A DNA stretch of 64,000 bases from Prorocentrum cordatum (GCA_963575745.1 CAUYUJ010021059.1:521584-585583), one strand, 5' to 3'. Shown: positions 11,047 through 21,423, counted from the stretch's first letter. Notes: generated from the letters alone by a model not told the origin. Numbers and translations: made by a program.

Positions 11047-11715
11047 ATGGCGCGTGAGCGCGCCTCACAAGCGCAGGCCCGCTCGGACGCCCCGGCCCCC
11101 CGACGGGCGGCAGGGGAGCTTGCGCTGGCCGATGACGAGACCGTGCAGGAGCCGCCCGGCACCGCCCCCGTTGCCTGCGCCGCAAGCGGGCGCCTTTCAG
11201 GCAACTCTCGCGAGGGCTGCCTCACGGAGGGCGTGGCCACAGGCTTGCGCGGCGGCGAGGACCCCGTCAGACTGGCGTGGGCCCCACACCGGCGGGCCGC
11301 GAGGGCGGCAGGCGCCACTGTGCGCAGAAGGCGATGGCCGCGCCTCGGCGGCCATGCCGCCCTCTGTGCGGGCGCCGTCTCGGTCGTGATTTGTATCGAA
11401 GACGCCTACGGCGAAGCACAGCCGCCCCTTTGCCTTTGGCAACGCATGTGTGGCCAAGCGTCGGTGCCGAAGGCTTGCCAACAGCGTTTTCCCAGCCGTT
11501 GCGGAAACGCTTTTGGGGGACGGAGAAGCAGAGGAGGAGAAGGAGGAGGTGCGGCCTCCTGGGGCCTCCTGGGAGCCTCCTGGTGGCCCTCGGCCCATTC
11601 CGCCACCGCGCCTGAGTTGCAGGCCAGAGGCCTTTTGGATGCCTGTGGGGATCCTTTGACCTTCGCCAGGCGGGATCGTTCCAGTGCGTTCCGGAACGCT
11701 CCCAGAGCGATCTGA
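11047..11715 (+). other. Open frame of uncertain coding status
   Basis: A frame starting at ATG 11047 (ACCATGG context) stays open for 222 codons to 11715, but composition is Arg/Ala/Gly-rich, as expected of GC-rich DNA, and the opposite strand is also open (11197-11895 and 11267-12250). No domain is recognised. It is listed because nothing else is seen here. Confidence 0.12.
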
Positions 11716-12344
11716 GAGCGCCCTGGAACGGCCGCGGCGCCCACAATTTCTTGCAGAACCGCCGGATTTCAGAGGATCCCGATTTCTCTGGCCTGTCTTG
11801 TCCCAGTCTTGGCTTCGCCTTGCCCCGAGATCCGACGTTGCGACAAAAATGGCAACATCGCAGCAAACCATGACGGGAGCCCTTGCAGACCCCATCTGCC
11901 TGCGGCATTCTACCAGCCGGATCGACTTGTGATGACCCCAGGGCCCGGAGCCGGGCGAAAAAGCTTGGCGTGAAAAGGTTGCAACGCTTAGGTTTGGGGG
12001 TCCTTGGGAGGCACCTGAGAACCCTCCAGCTCGTGCCTCGAGTCGTGGGCGAAACGCATGTCAGTATCCGCGGCATCGCGGGCTGGGCGCCTGGGCCGCG
12101 ACCCCGCGGAGACGGGGCGTTGTCTCGCGGACGCCCCGCGCGGAACGCATCCGTGCGACCGCGAATCCGCGGGACCTCGCCTCGGAGCCCAGACCGCGAG
12201 GGCGTGGATCTGAGCTCGTGAGGTCTGGTCATTCGGCGATTTTTCTCCACACCGTCGTCGTCGTCGCCGTCGCCGCTGCCGCCGCCGCCTGGCGTGGGAG
12301 GAGGAGGAGGAGGAGGAGGAGGAGGCTAGATGTGGATCTGTCCG

Positions 12345-12850
12345 CCGCTCGTGACCGAGAGCGCTCCAGCTCGTGCCTCGACCCAGACATCCGGCGTCAC
12401 GATCTTTTCGAGACGGGCTCCCGACCTCTCGGCCTATCCCCAAGGCTGGATTTTCACCCCGAAGCGTTTTTTGACGGTACCGGGGCCTTGCGAGGGCCCC
12501 CAAAGGCAGAAAAGTACGAAAAAACGCCATCTCATTTTCTTGACTAGAGACGCCAGATGTCAGAGGAGAAGGAGGAGGCTGGGAACGCTGCAAGCCCCGT
12601 GCCTGAAGTCCGATCAACATCGACAAGGAAGGATGCCGGATATGGACACTCGCTTGCCACTCGTGACCGAGAGCGCTCCAGCTCGTGCCTCTTGGGGCAC
12701 GGCCCCAGCCCCCCGGCGTCATGACTTTGTTCGTAATGTCGACCCTCGGGGTCGCGACCCGTTCCCCAGGACCGGCTTTTCGTCCCGAGTCGTCGTTTGA
12801 CGGTCCCGAGGCCCCGCGAGCCTCCCCAGAGGCCGACCACAGCGAAACGC
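12345..12850 (+). repeat. Two direct copies of the ~130-bp dispersed repeat
   Basis: 12345-12520 and 12655-12850 both begin CTCGTGACCGAGAGCGCTCC, AGCTCGTGCCTC, go through GGCGTCA..., CCCGA..., TTGACGGT-CC and end GAGGCC/GGCAGAAAA-type sequence. A degenerate block also occurs at 12005-12060. A (GGA)9 tract lies at 12298-12326. Confidence 0.7.
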
Positions 12851-13090
12851 CTGCCGTCGTGAACAGTTCATGGCCCGAGGGGGTCTGGGGCGGCGGATGT
12901 TTCTCCGCCTGGTGCCGCCGCCTGGGAGCCGGCCCTGGAGGGGAAGAAAGCGGGGGCCATGGCCAAGACTGAACGCGGAGACGTCGCGCCCATCTTGGTT
13001 ACCGTCGATCTCGGTCAGCCTCAGTTCGTGGAGCGAACCGGCGACGGCCGACATGGACCATGATCAAGACCGGCACCGACAATGCGAGAC

Positions 13091-13276
13091 GGGAAAATGA
13101 CCACAGCCACTGCTTCTTGTTTGCGCCGCCTTCCAGCCGGCCGAAAAAGAAGCAGTGGTTGTGGTCATTTCCCTGATGCCAAGCTCAACGAAAATGACCA
13201 CAACCACTGCTTTGTTTCTGCAGGCTGGAAGGCGGCAACAAAAGAAAAGCAGTGGCTGTGGTCGTTTTCGCGCCCA
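13091..13276. mobile_element. Nested palindrome (A-B-A'-A-B'-A'), 186 bp
   Basis: Arm A (13091-13117, GGGAAAATGACCACAGCCAC...) pairs with 13147-13173 across the loop GCCGCCTTCCAGCC. A second hairpin, arms 13189-13214 and 13246-13270, has the loop GGCTGGAAGGCGGC, the exact 14-base complement of the first loop. The whole unit is therefore also its own reverse complement. Confidence 0.9.
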
Positions 13277-13528
13277 GTAGACAAGATGCCGCGGCATCCT
13301 GGCCATGGCCCCCCGTGCTTCTTCCCTCGAGGCCCGGCTTCGTCCTCGCCGCGCGCGGGCTGCGGGGCCGCGGGCCCCGCCAAGGGCAGCGCACCGCCGC
13401 CGCCGCGGCGGGCAGCTGGCGGTGGGCCGCGCCCGGCTCCACGCGGCCGCTGCCCGCCATGCCGAACTCCACGGAGGGCATGTGCAGGCGGGCCGAGCGA
13501 GGAGACGGGCACGTCCCTCTGCAGGAGG

Positions 13529-13655
13529 TGTATATATGTATATTATGTATATTATATACATATTATATATATTATATATATTATATATTTATATTATGAG
13601 ATGATGATATGTGTATATACATATATATGTGTATGTTTATCTAAATATACAAGAC
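13529..13655. repeat. AT-rich (TATATAT/TATTATA) tract
   Basis: About 125 bp of TATATTATA words inside GC-rich surroundings. Confidence 0.9.
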
Positions 13656-13889
13656 TGCAGTGGCGCTTCGCGCCATGCACCTTGGTCCTTGAAGTTTGGT
13701 ATGCAGGCGGAAATGGAAGGAAGGTCAAGCCGACAATTTAGCGATAACTCCTTGCTGCCTTTTCCGGCATCGCCGTCATAATACTGTTGTTCGTTATCCT
13801 TCCTCCATGTTTATGTTTCCTCATTCTCGCCATACCCTGGGCATTCTCCCCATCCTCCTCAGCTCTTTTTGCGGAGGCTCTTCCTTGGA

Positions 13890-14540
13890 GAGCCTCTGGG
13901 GGCCTCACCAAAGTTCTCGGACTTTTTTAAAGCCTTCTGGAGGCCTCCTGGGTGGGTTCTGGGGGCCTCTGGGGCTTCCTAAGGCCAACCTGCCTCTAAC
14001 CGCGGTGTCCCTGGACGCCCCAGTCACGATTTGGAATGCTTCGGAGGGTGTCTTGGGGCCATCTTGGGCCGCTATGGTGCTCTCTTAGGGCCATTTTGGA
14101 CTCCTGTTGCGCCGTTCTGGGGCTCTTGGACTGCCTGGAAGCCCTTTCGGATGGTTGTGGGGCGATTTGGGAGCCTCCCAGGCGGCTTCGGACGCCTAGG
14201 AGACCGCCGTCTTGGAGCGTCGGGAAGCCGAAAAGAGGAGAACCCCAAATGCACCAAAAACCTACATAGAATCAACGATTTTTCCCTCTTGGGGCCTTCT
14301 TGCGGGTGCTCTTGGAGGCCTCTTGGTACGTTTTGGAGCGATCATTCGGGGTATGACGGCTTCTTGGAGCGCTCTTGTGCTGTCCTGGGGGTCTCTGGGA
14401 CGTCTCCGGTGACCCCCTTGATCGCACTGGGTGTGCTGCGAAGGCTTGGCAAAACGCCATGGGAGGCCCGGGGGGCCGCTTCGAGGCCCGTCCGGAGGGT
14501 CCCAAAGCTCCAGATCCCGGGGGTCCGGTTTTAGGGGGGG
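13890..14540 (+). repeat. Degenerate GGCCTCTTGGGG minisatellite, locus 1
   Basis: Variants of GGCCTCTTGG / TTGGGGCC run through the segment. It includes TTTTGGAGCGATCATTCGGG, which has a near copy (CTTGGAGCGATCGTTCGGCG) at 23474 and, more loosely, the same flanks at 20380-20600. Confidence 0.65.
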
Positions 14541-14735
14541 GGAGGGTGACGGGTTTTCCCCCCGCCCGGGCTTATAAAAATATAGGAAGAGGAATGTATG
14601 CGAAAATATTCGACAAATAGTCAGAGGACGATTTTCCTAATATGTACTTTTGATCATGTTTTAGTTATTGCTTTTTCGTCCAAAATCCGCCTGTACGGGG
14701 ACATGGCCGGCCTGAACCGAGCAGGAAAACACGTA

Positions 14736-14923
14736 CGGCAGGTTCGCGTCGTGGCGACCGCCGGCGCCCCCGCCGCCAGCGTTCAACGTTGAACGCGGCC
14801 GGCGATCCAGAATCGGTCGATGTTGAACGATCTGACGTTGCGAAAACGGCCGATTGTTCAAGATTGAAGGATCCCTGCGGTGTCAGAAACCAACTCTGGG
14901 GTCGGCACGACACGAACCTGTCG
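14736..14923. mobile_element. Short inverted-end element; related copy at 24.6 kb
   Basis: The left end CGGCAGGTTCGCGTCGTGGC (14736-) matches the inverted right end (14900-14923) at 21 of 24 positions. The interior contains TTCAACGTTGAA and GAACGATCTGACGTTGCG. A related copy at 24610-24776 keeps CTATCTGACGTTCCGGGAAC, GGTTGAAGGATCCC and GTCGGCACGACACGAACGTG, but its left inverted end is not clear. Confidence 0.6.
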
Positions 14924-15236
14924 TTCCGATGCCGCTACCTGATCTCTCGCCGGGCCCTCGATAATAAATTGCATTCGCCCGAGGGTGGGACCTGGGGCCG
15001 TCACATATTGATCAGATGGGGTCTGGTGCTCCAGTCGGGATGCTTCGCGATGTTGCAACGTTATGTCAACGTGGGATCTCAGGGAAGGTGCCGATACCGC
15101 TATCATCCCCTCGTTTTCGCCTTTTTAGGCCTCCTGGGAGGCCCTCGTCGCCACGGACAGATTCTCCCCGAAATTCTGGTCAGAACGCACCCCTGGAAGA
15201 GGTGGAAAAGGGGAATGGGGACGATGAGGGCAAGGA

Positions 15237-15305
15237 CGAGGAGGAGGAGGAGGAGGAGGAGGAGGAGGAGTAGGAGGAGGAGGAGGAGGAGGAGAAAGAG
15301 GACAG
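15237..15305 (+). repeat. (GGA)n tract
   Basis: About 23 GGA units with few interruptions. Confidence 0.95.
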
Positions 15306-15414
15306 CGAGCACGAGGACAGAGTCCCTCAAACTCGCCTATTGGAGCCCTCTTGGTCCCTTTTTAGTTCTCGCAGGCAGCGGGGTAGCCGTTTCAGTCCTC
15401 TTTGGTCCTCACAG

Positions 15415-15489
15415 GCAGGCCGCGGATGCCGTCATGCAGGCGTACAGGGACGGCTACACCAGGCAGTCGGTGCGGTTGAGGACCTCCAG
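15415..15489 (+). CDS. DUF1995 gene, N-terminal exon of the domain
   Basis: This short exon follows a pyrimidine-rich acceptor (TTTGGTCCTCACAG; a second AG lies 4 nt further on) and reads QAADAVMQAYRDGYTRQSVRL, the opening helix and strand of DUF1995 (an Ala-rich helix, then G-x-x-R and a hydrophobic strand). I end it at CCAG|GCCGC, a GC donor in phase 2, because this joins in frame to the CCTTCAG|GACC acceptor at 16044; the open frame itself stops soon after with TGA. No transit-peptide exon was identified upstream, so the 5' part of the gene is missing from this model. Confidence 0.65.
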
Positions 15490-16043
15490 GCCGCAGCAAA
15501 ATTGAGTCCAAGCACAGCGGGCACGGCAGATGCGGAGGAAAGATCCGCTTGTGCCAGCAGGTGCCCGACAGGAGCTTCTGATTTTCTGATGGCTCTTGGG
15601 GGCTACAGAAGCCCCCGGCTGGAAAGTACAATAAACCCACGAACTTCGGAACAAACCACTCGACTTCTTTTGAGCAAACCTCCGGACTTCTACCGAACAA
15701 ACCTCCGGACTTCTACCGAACAAGTTTTTTGACGTATACCACACAAATCTCCAGAATTTGACCGAAGAGGTTCCTGAAGATCCTCCTGGGGCCGCCTGGG
15801 GAGGCCTCCGGGGGCCGCCTCGGCCACCTCAGGAAGCGCAAAGCTCGACGACAAGCGTTCAAGATTTCGTATCGGAAGTTCCTGCTCTAGATTTGGTCGG
15901 AGGATCACACCGCGTCGACGATACATCGGCGACGTGGCTTGATGTGGAGCCCGATGTTCTCCACGCAGACGGCTTCGATGTATCCCCGAAGTCGCCGATG
16001 CATCGGCGATGCATTGGAGCCCCCGTTTGGGAGAGTCCTTCAG
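15490..16043 (+). other. GC-AG intron of the DUF1995 gene carrying repeat sequence
   Basis: This predicted 554-bp intron contains a 21-bp direct repeat (ACCTCCGGACTTCTACCGAA, around 15672-15722, with a degenerate copy before it) and, at 15895-16020, a relative of the terminal-inverted-repeat element found complete at 27861-28092 (GATGCATCGGCGATG-type internal repeats and GGTCGGAGGATC end). Confidence 0.5.
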
Positions 16044-16653
16044 GACCGACGTCGTTTTTCGAGAAGGAGCGGGAGACTCTTGTCAGAAGCTGCTCCAGCA
16101 GACCCTGCCGCTGGCAAAGAGCTTCGCGTCGAAGCTCTGGGGCGGTGAGTCCCTGAAGCAGGTGAGGACACAGCCCGTGTCCCCCATCGACGACGAGGTG
16201 GCCACCCTGCTGTACCGGGAGGCCGAGAACGCCATCATGGACGCTGCGGTCTTCTACCTCCCTGGCCGCGCGGTCGTGACCTCGCCCAGGGTGGGCACGT
16301 TCTTTCAGAACATGGGGGATCGGCTGGTGGTTCTCGCCAACACCGAGCAGGCGCCCGAGCCGTGGAAAGTGGACAACCAGGGGCAGGATTTCTACCTCAC
16401 GTCCACGGCTGACGTTGGGACCGAGATCTGCCAGATGTTTGAGATGCAGGCGTACTACTTCTGCCAGACGCCGATCAACAACTGGCAAACGACGTTCTTC
16501 CGCGTATACCCTGCCCCGTGGCAGATCTTCATCGAGGATTTTGACCACAACCTGGTCCTGCTCGGGACCTCCCCCTCGAAGCCCGACTACAGCAGGATCC
16601 AGAGGTGGATGGGCAAGTACGAGAAGGAGAACGGCATCGCCGCCTGGAAGAAG
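16044..16653 (+). CDS. DUF1995 gene, main exon
   Basis: The exon gives about 203 residues with clear DUF1995 features in order: KLLQQTLPLAKSF, an acidic DDEVATLLYREAEN stretch, DAAVFYLPG, GDRLVVLANTE (the family's 'VVLxNP'-like strand), MFEMQAYYFCQTP and FFRVYPAPWQIFIEDFDHN, matching the signature '(R)xYPGPWxVxxED'. It ends at GCCTGGAAGAAG|GTGAGC, a good GT donor in phase 0. DUF1995 proteins in plants and algae are mostly plastid-located; one member (LPA3) assists photosystem II assembly and some are fused to adenylate kinase. No adenylate kinase domain is seen here. The acceptor is inferred from phase; an alternative is GTCAG|AAG at 16087. A 270-codon frame on the opposite strand is a GC-rich shadow of this exon. 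Confidence 0.82.
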
Positions 16654-17011
16654 GTGAGCGACGCAGAACACGCGCTCGATTGCGCGGACATGCGCGCGTC
16701 AGTTGCCCGCCCAAGGTCGCGCGTGAGCGGCCTCGTTGCCAGTGCCGTGTGCCTCGCTGGTGGCCTGCGTAAGCCGTCGCGGAAGGTCGCCATGCCATCA
16801 TGCGTACCGTCGGGCCGCTGACGACGGCACCCCTTTTCGTTGGGGAAGGGGTTCAGTGTTCCTTAATCGGTTTGCAGCTTGTCTTAGGTCATCCTCAGGT
16901 TTGCTGTGGGAAGTCGAAGTTTCACTTATGGAGAACAGGGGCCTCGTTCCTTACCTAGGGTTCCTTAGGACAGCGTCTCGACTGTAAGGCTTGCTTGCTT
17001 TCGCCGCTCAG

Positions 17012-17092
17012 GTAGGCAAGATGCTGAAGGACAACCAGGCCAGCGACGGGCGGGAGCCCCCCCGGCGGCCCCTGGGCATGGGCGCGCGGTGA
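17012..17092 (+). CDS. DUF1995 gene, terminal exon
   Basis: After the acceptor CGCCGCTCAG the frame reads VGKMLKDNQASDGRE and ends in MGAR with TGA at 17090-17092 (26 residues plus stop). It joins in phase 0 to the previous exon (...AAWKK-VGKMLKDN), continuing the amphipathic C-terminal helix. The intron between (16654-17011, 358 bp) is canonical GT-AG. The separate stop shows that this is a self-contained gene inside the larger CH intron. Confidence 0.78.
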   Translation, partial: VGKMLKDNQASDGREPPRRPLGMGAR

Positions 17093-17274
17093 GGCCCACG
17101 GCGCGCACTTGCGCCCGACCACCTGCCGCTTGCTCTCCCCGCGCTATTTCCAGAGCTCGCCTTTCCACTCGGTTCGGACGCAAGGGGGGGGGGGGGACAG
17201 TGTTGAGGGATAGATCGATTGATCGTGAGATCGATGGATGGGGCCTTCGGGGATCGAAGGAGTCCTCATTCCTT

Positions 17275-17392
17275 CCGCGGTGGAAGGCGGCGGAAAGTCG
17301 GCGGCAGCAAAATGAGGCCGCCTCCGCCGGCGGAAGCCGGCGGAAGGCGGCGAAAGGCTGGCGGAAGGCGGCGGAATTACAAATTTGCCCCC
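17275..17392 (+). repeat. GGCGGAAGGC minisatellite
   Basis: Imperfect 9-12 bp repeats of CGGCGGAAGG. Confidence 0.85.
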
Positions 17393-17545
17393 CAAGAGAT
17401 GAACACAGTTTTTGAGTTCAGGATTTTCGTGATCCGCCAGATAGACCGATGGTTGTCCCGTCGTTGGTTCCACCCTCCCCGACTTCCTTTTTTTTGGCCT
17501 TTGGCCGATCTTCTAGGTAGGGAAAGGAGGGGTTACGGTGTCTGA

Positions 17546-17695
17546 GGTGTGCAGCTTGTTTCGGTCCGCCGATGGGCGCTTTCCACCATACATTGGCGGC
17601 TCCGGCGCCAGAAGGCACTGGGGAAATCAGCCATGGAGCACATGAGCTGATTGGCCAACTTCCCCTTGACTGAGTCTCCCCTTCGTTCGACCCGA
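17546..17695 (+). repeat. ~150-bp dispersed repeat, copy 1 of 3
   Basis: Shares with 46550-46705 and 57660-57805 the series GTGCAGCT-GTTTCGG, GGCTCCGGCGCC, ATGAGCTGATT, and the end TTCGTTCGACCCG. Confidence 0.65.
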
Positions 17696-17879
17696 TCAGC
17701 TGTCTCGATGCTAGCGTTCTGCCTGCTCCTTCGTACCAGGAGTCGGTGTGTCGCGCGAGGTCCCTTGCGCACGCTGGGGACTCCCCGCGTGCCGCCGGGC
17801 CCCTGCCATCACTGTCCCCGCTTGGACGCGCGTCGCGCCCAGTCGAGGAAAAGGCGTCTCCTCACATGGCTTCGCTTCC

Positions 17880-18060
17880 CGTTCCTTCTGGTCATGGGGG
17901 GGGGCAACGTTCTCGGAATCGATGTTCGAGGTGTTCGGGCGTTTCTCTTTTGTTTTTCAGCCCCCCGGGTGCTCTCCAGCAGCTGCGCCTCGCCGAGAGC
18001 ATTCCCAGGGTGCTCGGATCGTTCCGAACGGCCGCCTCAGACCCGAGTTCTGACCCGAAA
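17880..18060 (+). repeat. Dispersed repeat, partner at 46345-46510
   Basis: Contains TCTCCAGCAGCTGCGCCTCG, CCGAGAGC, CGAACGGCCGCC and GACCCG, all present in order at 46.4 kb. Flanked on the right by a GATGTATCGCCGATT segment (18190-18230) like the 27.9-kb element. Confidence 0.75.
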
Positions 18061-18889
18061 GCCGGACGCCGAGCATTACTGGAGGGGATACGCTCAGGAA
18101 GGGATGCATCACTCCCCAATCTCCCATTGATCGCTGATAGGGGCCCGATAGCCCACCCCGCCCATGAACGGGCGCATGTGCCACCGGGGGCCTATCGCCG
18201 ATCCACCAGCGATGTATCGCCGATTCCAGGTCGATGTTCCCCCCGAACGTTGTCCCTGAAGTGGGTGGACCTGGCAGCAGCGAAAGTTTGTAGCTCTGCT
18301 GCGCGGGCGCATGGGGGGCTGTGTACGTCATCTGCGAACGTTCGGCAGCGGGACCTCGGAGGGTAATGCTTCACGCTTCGCTTATCCCCGAGACCCTGCC
18401 CATGAGAGCTGACGTGAAATGGGGACGACGAGGCACATCTAGTGAAACAAAGCGGGCAACCAGGATGAACAGACAGATTCCTGGGAGCAGGGGGGTGGCC
18501 TTTGAGGGCCTCCTCGGGCCGTCCCTGGGGCCCGCGGGGGGGCGAGGGGAGGAGGAGGAGGAGGAGGAGGAGGAGGAGGAGAAGAGGAGGAGGAGGAGGA
18601 CTATTTCGGACTATTTCCCCAATGCTGAAATACCGCTTTGCGAAGACCAGCGAGCCAAAGCACAGCATGCGCTATATAAACCAAGATACTGTACAACAGT
18701 ACACCCAAAGTGAAACAGACCGCGCACAACGGTATCCCCTGCAATTCTTGGGCTGCTACCCAGCGTTTCGCGGTTCACCCCGAACCTCCCCGGCCCCAGG
18801 CCACTCGTGATTTTTAAGATCCTTCGCGGGCTTAGCACGAACCCACAAAGCCAAATAATGTGACTCGGCCGATCATAATATGCGTTTCC
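18061..18889. other. No gene recognised; GGA tract
   Basis: Holds a (GGA)n tract (18548-18600) and sequence following the LINE relic's 3' end on the minus strand, which may include its untranslated tail. Confidence 0.4.
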
Positions 18890-20190
18890 TCCAGCGCTCC
18901 GGACGTAGCAATCGGCGCAGATAGCCGCCACTTGTGCCATCAGGCCATGTCTGTCCAGCCTTCGGTGGCAGCCCCTTGCGCAGTCTATTCAAAACTGTGG
19001 TCTCGCTAGGGGTGGGATGGCCGACACATTCGCTTGCCAGCTTGACCATCCGTGCTCTGCTCGTGAGCTGGACACCGACATGGGCACAGCGCCAGCACCA
19101 TCCCAGGCCATGCGTGCTACTCGCACGGCGCGAAGCGTGAATCTGTCGAGTACTGATTGGCACCTGCTCTGGGGCAACACGCACGGGCCTACCTGGCTGG
19201 GCGTGCGGCCGCACCGTCCCAAGGCAAGCGTTGGCTACTAACCACTCCTTCAAAGAATACTTTCCTGGGGAGCCCGAGCATAATTCACAAATCCACCTCT
19301 TGCCACGCCGCGCGAACGTATGGCCAGACTTCAAGAGGAGCTCGTCCAAGATCTTTGGTTTTGGTGGGGGAGGTGGCAAATCCAGGCGCCCATTGTCAAG
19401 CGAGCAGCACTGCAGTTGAACAGATGCGATGCACCTCAGAACTCGTGCTGTCAACATGTCCACCTCGCGCAAAGCACGCACCGCCGGCTCGATTATTTAT
19501 TTGGGCTTCGTATTATGCCACCTTCTGCGCGAGGGTGTACGTCATGCCGTTGCCAATCGTGATGTCCAGAGCTTGTCCAACCAGAGCCATATCTTCATCA
19601 TAATCCCAATGCGAATCACATTCGATGACGCGTACTTGCCCTGGTCGACGAAGGAGGGCTTCCCCGACTCTCTTCCACCATCCGGCTAAAGGTCCCGATG
19701 GGTTGCGGTAGTTTGCAGCGGCCCAGCCGTCGTAGACCAGTTGGTTGTAACTGTGAGTTTCAACAGCCACCATAAACTCGCGAGTTCTGAACTGGGGACG
19801 GTCTGGCGCCCATCCATTGTGCCCACCATTCGGTACAATCTGCTCTGGGCGTCTCGGGGCCCCAAGCGGCGTCGCCAGCGCGCAGAATTGCCACGCCCCA
19901 GCCCGCCCTGCCAATCCATGCATCCTCGGAGGTGGGTGAGCCATCCAAGTAAGCTGTCATGGCATGCACCGCGTCCGAGGGGTTGAGGAGGAAGTTAGTG
20001 CAGTCCAGGACTGGGTCATCAAGGTGTTGGTCAAGAACGTGCACATGATCAAAGTCGTCCCAATCAGGGGCTGCCAGCACTGTATCACAAGATGTTGGTA
20101 GCATACCGCGTGTCCAGAACGCGTCGGCAGTTCCGTCTCGTCGTGCTGCCAGTGCCCGACTTCGCAGTTCCTGCGTCTTCTGGATACGGG
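18890..20190 (-). pseudogene. 5'-truncated, frameshifted LINE relic: RNase H and zinc-ribbon tail
   Basis: On the minus strand four frame-shifted pieces form the end of a non-LTR retrotransposon polyprotein. From high to low coordinate: GTADAFWTRGMLP (link after the reverse transcriptase); RNase H start AYLDGSPT...RAGWGVAIL (strand with the first catalytic Asp); QTVPSSELASLWWLL (the motif with the catalytic Glu, in a second frame); then VYDGWAAANYR...WWKRVGEALLRR...GQVRVIECDSHWDYDED (third frame); and finally ILDELLLKSGHTFARRGKRW-ICELC and CWRCAHVGV...LRKGLPPKAG (fourth frame), two Cys/His clusters of zinc-ribbon type. No reverse transcriptase was found upstream; a GGA/TCC tract lies at 20216-20255 where it would start. 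Resemblance to dinoflagellate LINEs is from memory of the family. It is non-functional. Confidence 0.78.
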
Positions 20191-20215
20191 GGCCGTCTAT
20201 TGCATCATTGGGGGA

Positions 20216-20800
20216 GCAGGAGGAGGAGGAGGAGGAGGAGGAGGAGGAAGAGGAGGCAAACCGCATCTTGGGGCCCTCGTGGGACGATCTTGGGGCGCTA
20301 GTGGGCGCCCTTGGTGCCGTCTTGGGGCCGTCTTGGGCTCGTCTTGGGGCCCTCTTGGGAGCCCTGGAGGGCCTCTTCATGCCATCTTGAAGGCTAGCAA
20401 CCAAAGGAGGGGGGGTCCCCGATTTGCCTCCCCCCTCTGGGAACCTCGTATTCGCATTTGGGGGCGCTCTTGGGCGCGTCTGGGGGGCATATATGGCCCC
20501 TCTTGCGGCTCTCTTGGTCCGTCTTGGGGGCACCTTGAGGCTTCAGAAGCGCATCGGAAGCGAAAAGCTGAGAAGGCACACATATTTGATGTTGCTCAGA
20601 TGTTGGAGAGATGTTGACCTCTTTGGAGGGGCCTTGGCAGCCTCCGAGAACGCTTAGAGCCGTCTTGGAGTGGTCTTTGGGGCCTCTTCTGGAAGCCATC
20701 TTGAGCCATCTTCGTCTGTCTTGAGTCATCTAGGAGGCCATCTTGGAGCATCGGAGGCCCTCTTGCGGCCATCTTGAGCCATCTTGGACGCTCTAACCCC
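20216..20800 (+). repeat. GGA tract and GCCGTCTTGGGGCC minisatellite, locus 2
   Basis: (GGA)n at 20216-20255, then degenerate CGTCTTGGGGCCCTC words to 20390 and again 20640-20790 (CATCTTGGAGCCATCTTG). Confidence 0.75.
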
Positions 20801-21400
20801 TCGGGCCCCCCTCCCCCAAAACCTCAGGGATGGGAGGGGGAGGGCACACCTCCCCGAAGGAAAGAGGGTATTGGACGAGGAGAGAAGGACATCGTTCGAC
20901 CACCTACGCCCAGAGGGCTGGCGGGATTAACAGGATGTCGCTGGCGGGATGCGGCGGCGATGGCGGAGAAGGCGGTCAAGCTCTGTTGGGCTTCCCCCAC
21001 CGGGTCCGAGACGGCGACGCACTCCCACGCTTAGGCATGCATTTCCAAAGTCTTTGCGGACGACCGGTGTTTGGAGGAGTGCTTTTTTTGGGAGGCAGCA
21101 TCGGCACCGAGCGCGGTCGTCGCTTTGGATATCCCCCCACCTTTGCGGCAGCCGCCCCGTCTCGGAGGAAGGACTTTGACGTTTGACAACATGTTTGGGG
21201 GGCCTCCTGGGGGCAGCCCCCATGGCCACGGCTCTGCGAGCAGCTGGAAAGGCTTGCCAGGACCGACCGCGGGAGGGGTCGGGGCAACAGTTTCGAGCGG
21301 ACTCTGTTGGGGACACGGTGAGGGGGGCGGCAATCTTTTTGTTGCAGTTCTTTCCAGGAGCAGGGGAGGATTGGCAGGCGTGGCGTAATTTCGACGGGCT
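20801..21400. other. No gene recognised
   Basis: Sequence immediately upstream of the terminal CH exon; overlapping GC-rich frames on both strands without domains. Confidence 0.4.
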
Positions 21401-21423
21401 GGTTTTCGGGAATCGCCCACCAG

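Larger units (their letters stand above)
6509..21423 (+). other. Predicted 14.9 kb GC-AG intron of the CH-domain gene
   Basis: The intron is bounded by CAG|GCGCC at the left and CCACCAG|GTGG at the right, phase 0. It holds three exons of an unrelated DUF1995 gene on the same strand (15.4-17.1 kb), a minus-strand LINE relic (18.9-20.2 kb) and many tandem and foldback repeats. The alternative is that the two CH exons come from different broken copies; the exact fit of the junction argues against this. Confidence 0.7.

Noticed and set aside
12959-13060. Short frame MAKTERGDVAPILVTVDLG
   Set aside because: Plausible composition but only 34 codons, with no splice sites or homology recognised.
15859-16671. 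270-codon minus-strand frame
   Set aside because: Antisense shadow of the DUF1995 main exon, whose plus-strand product is recognised.
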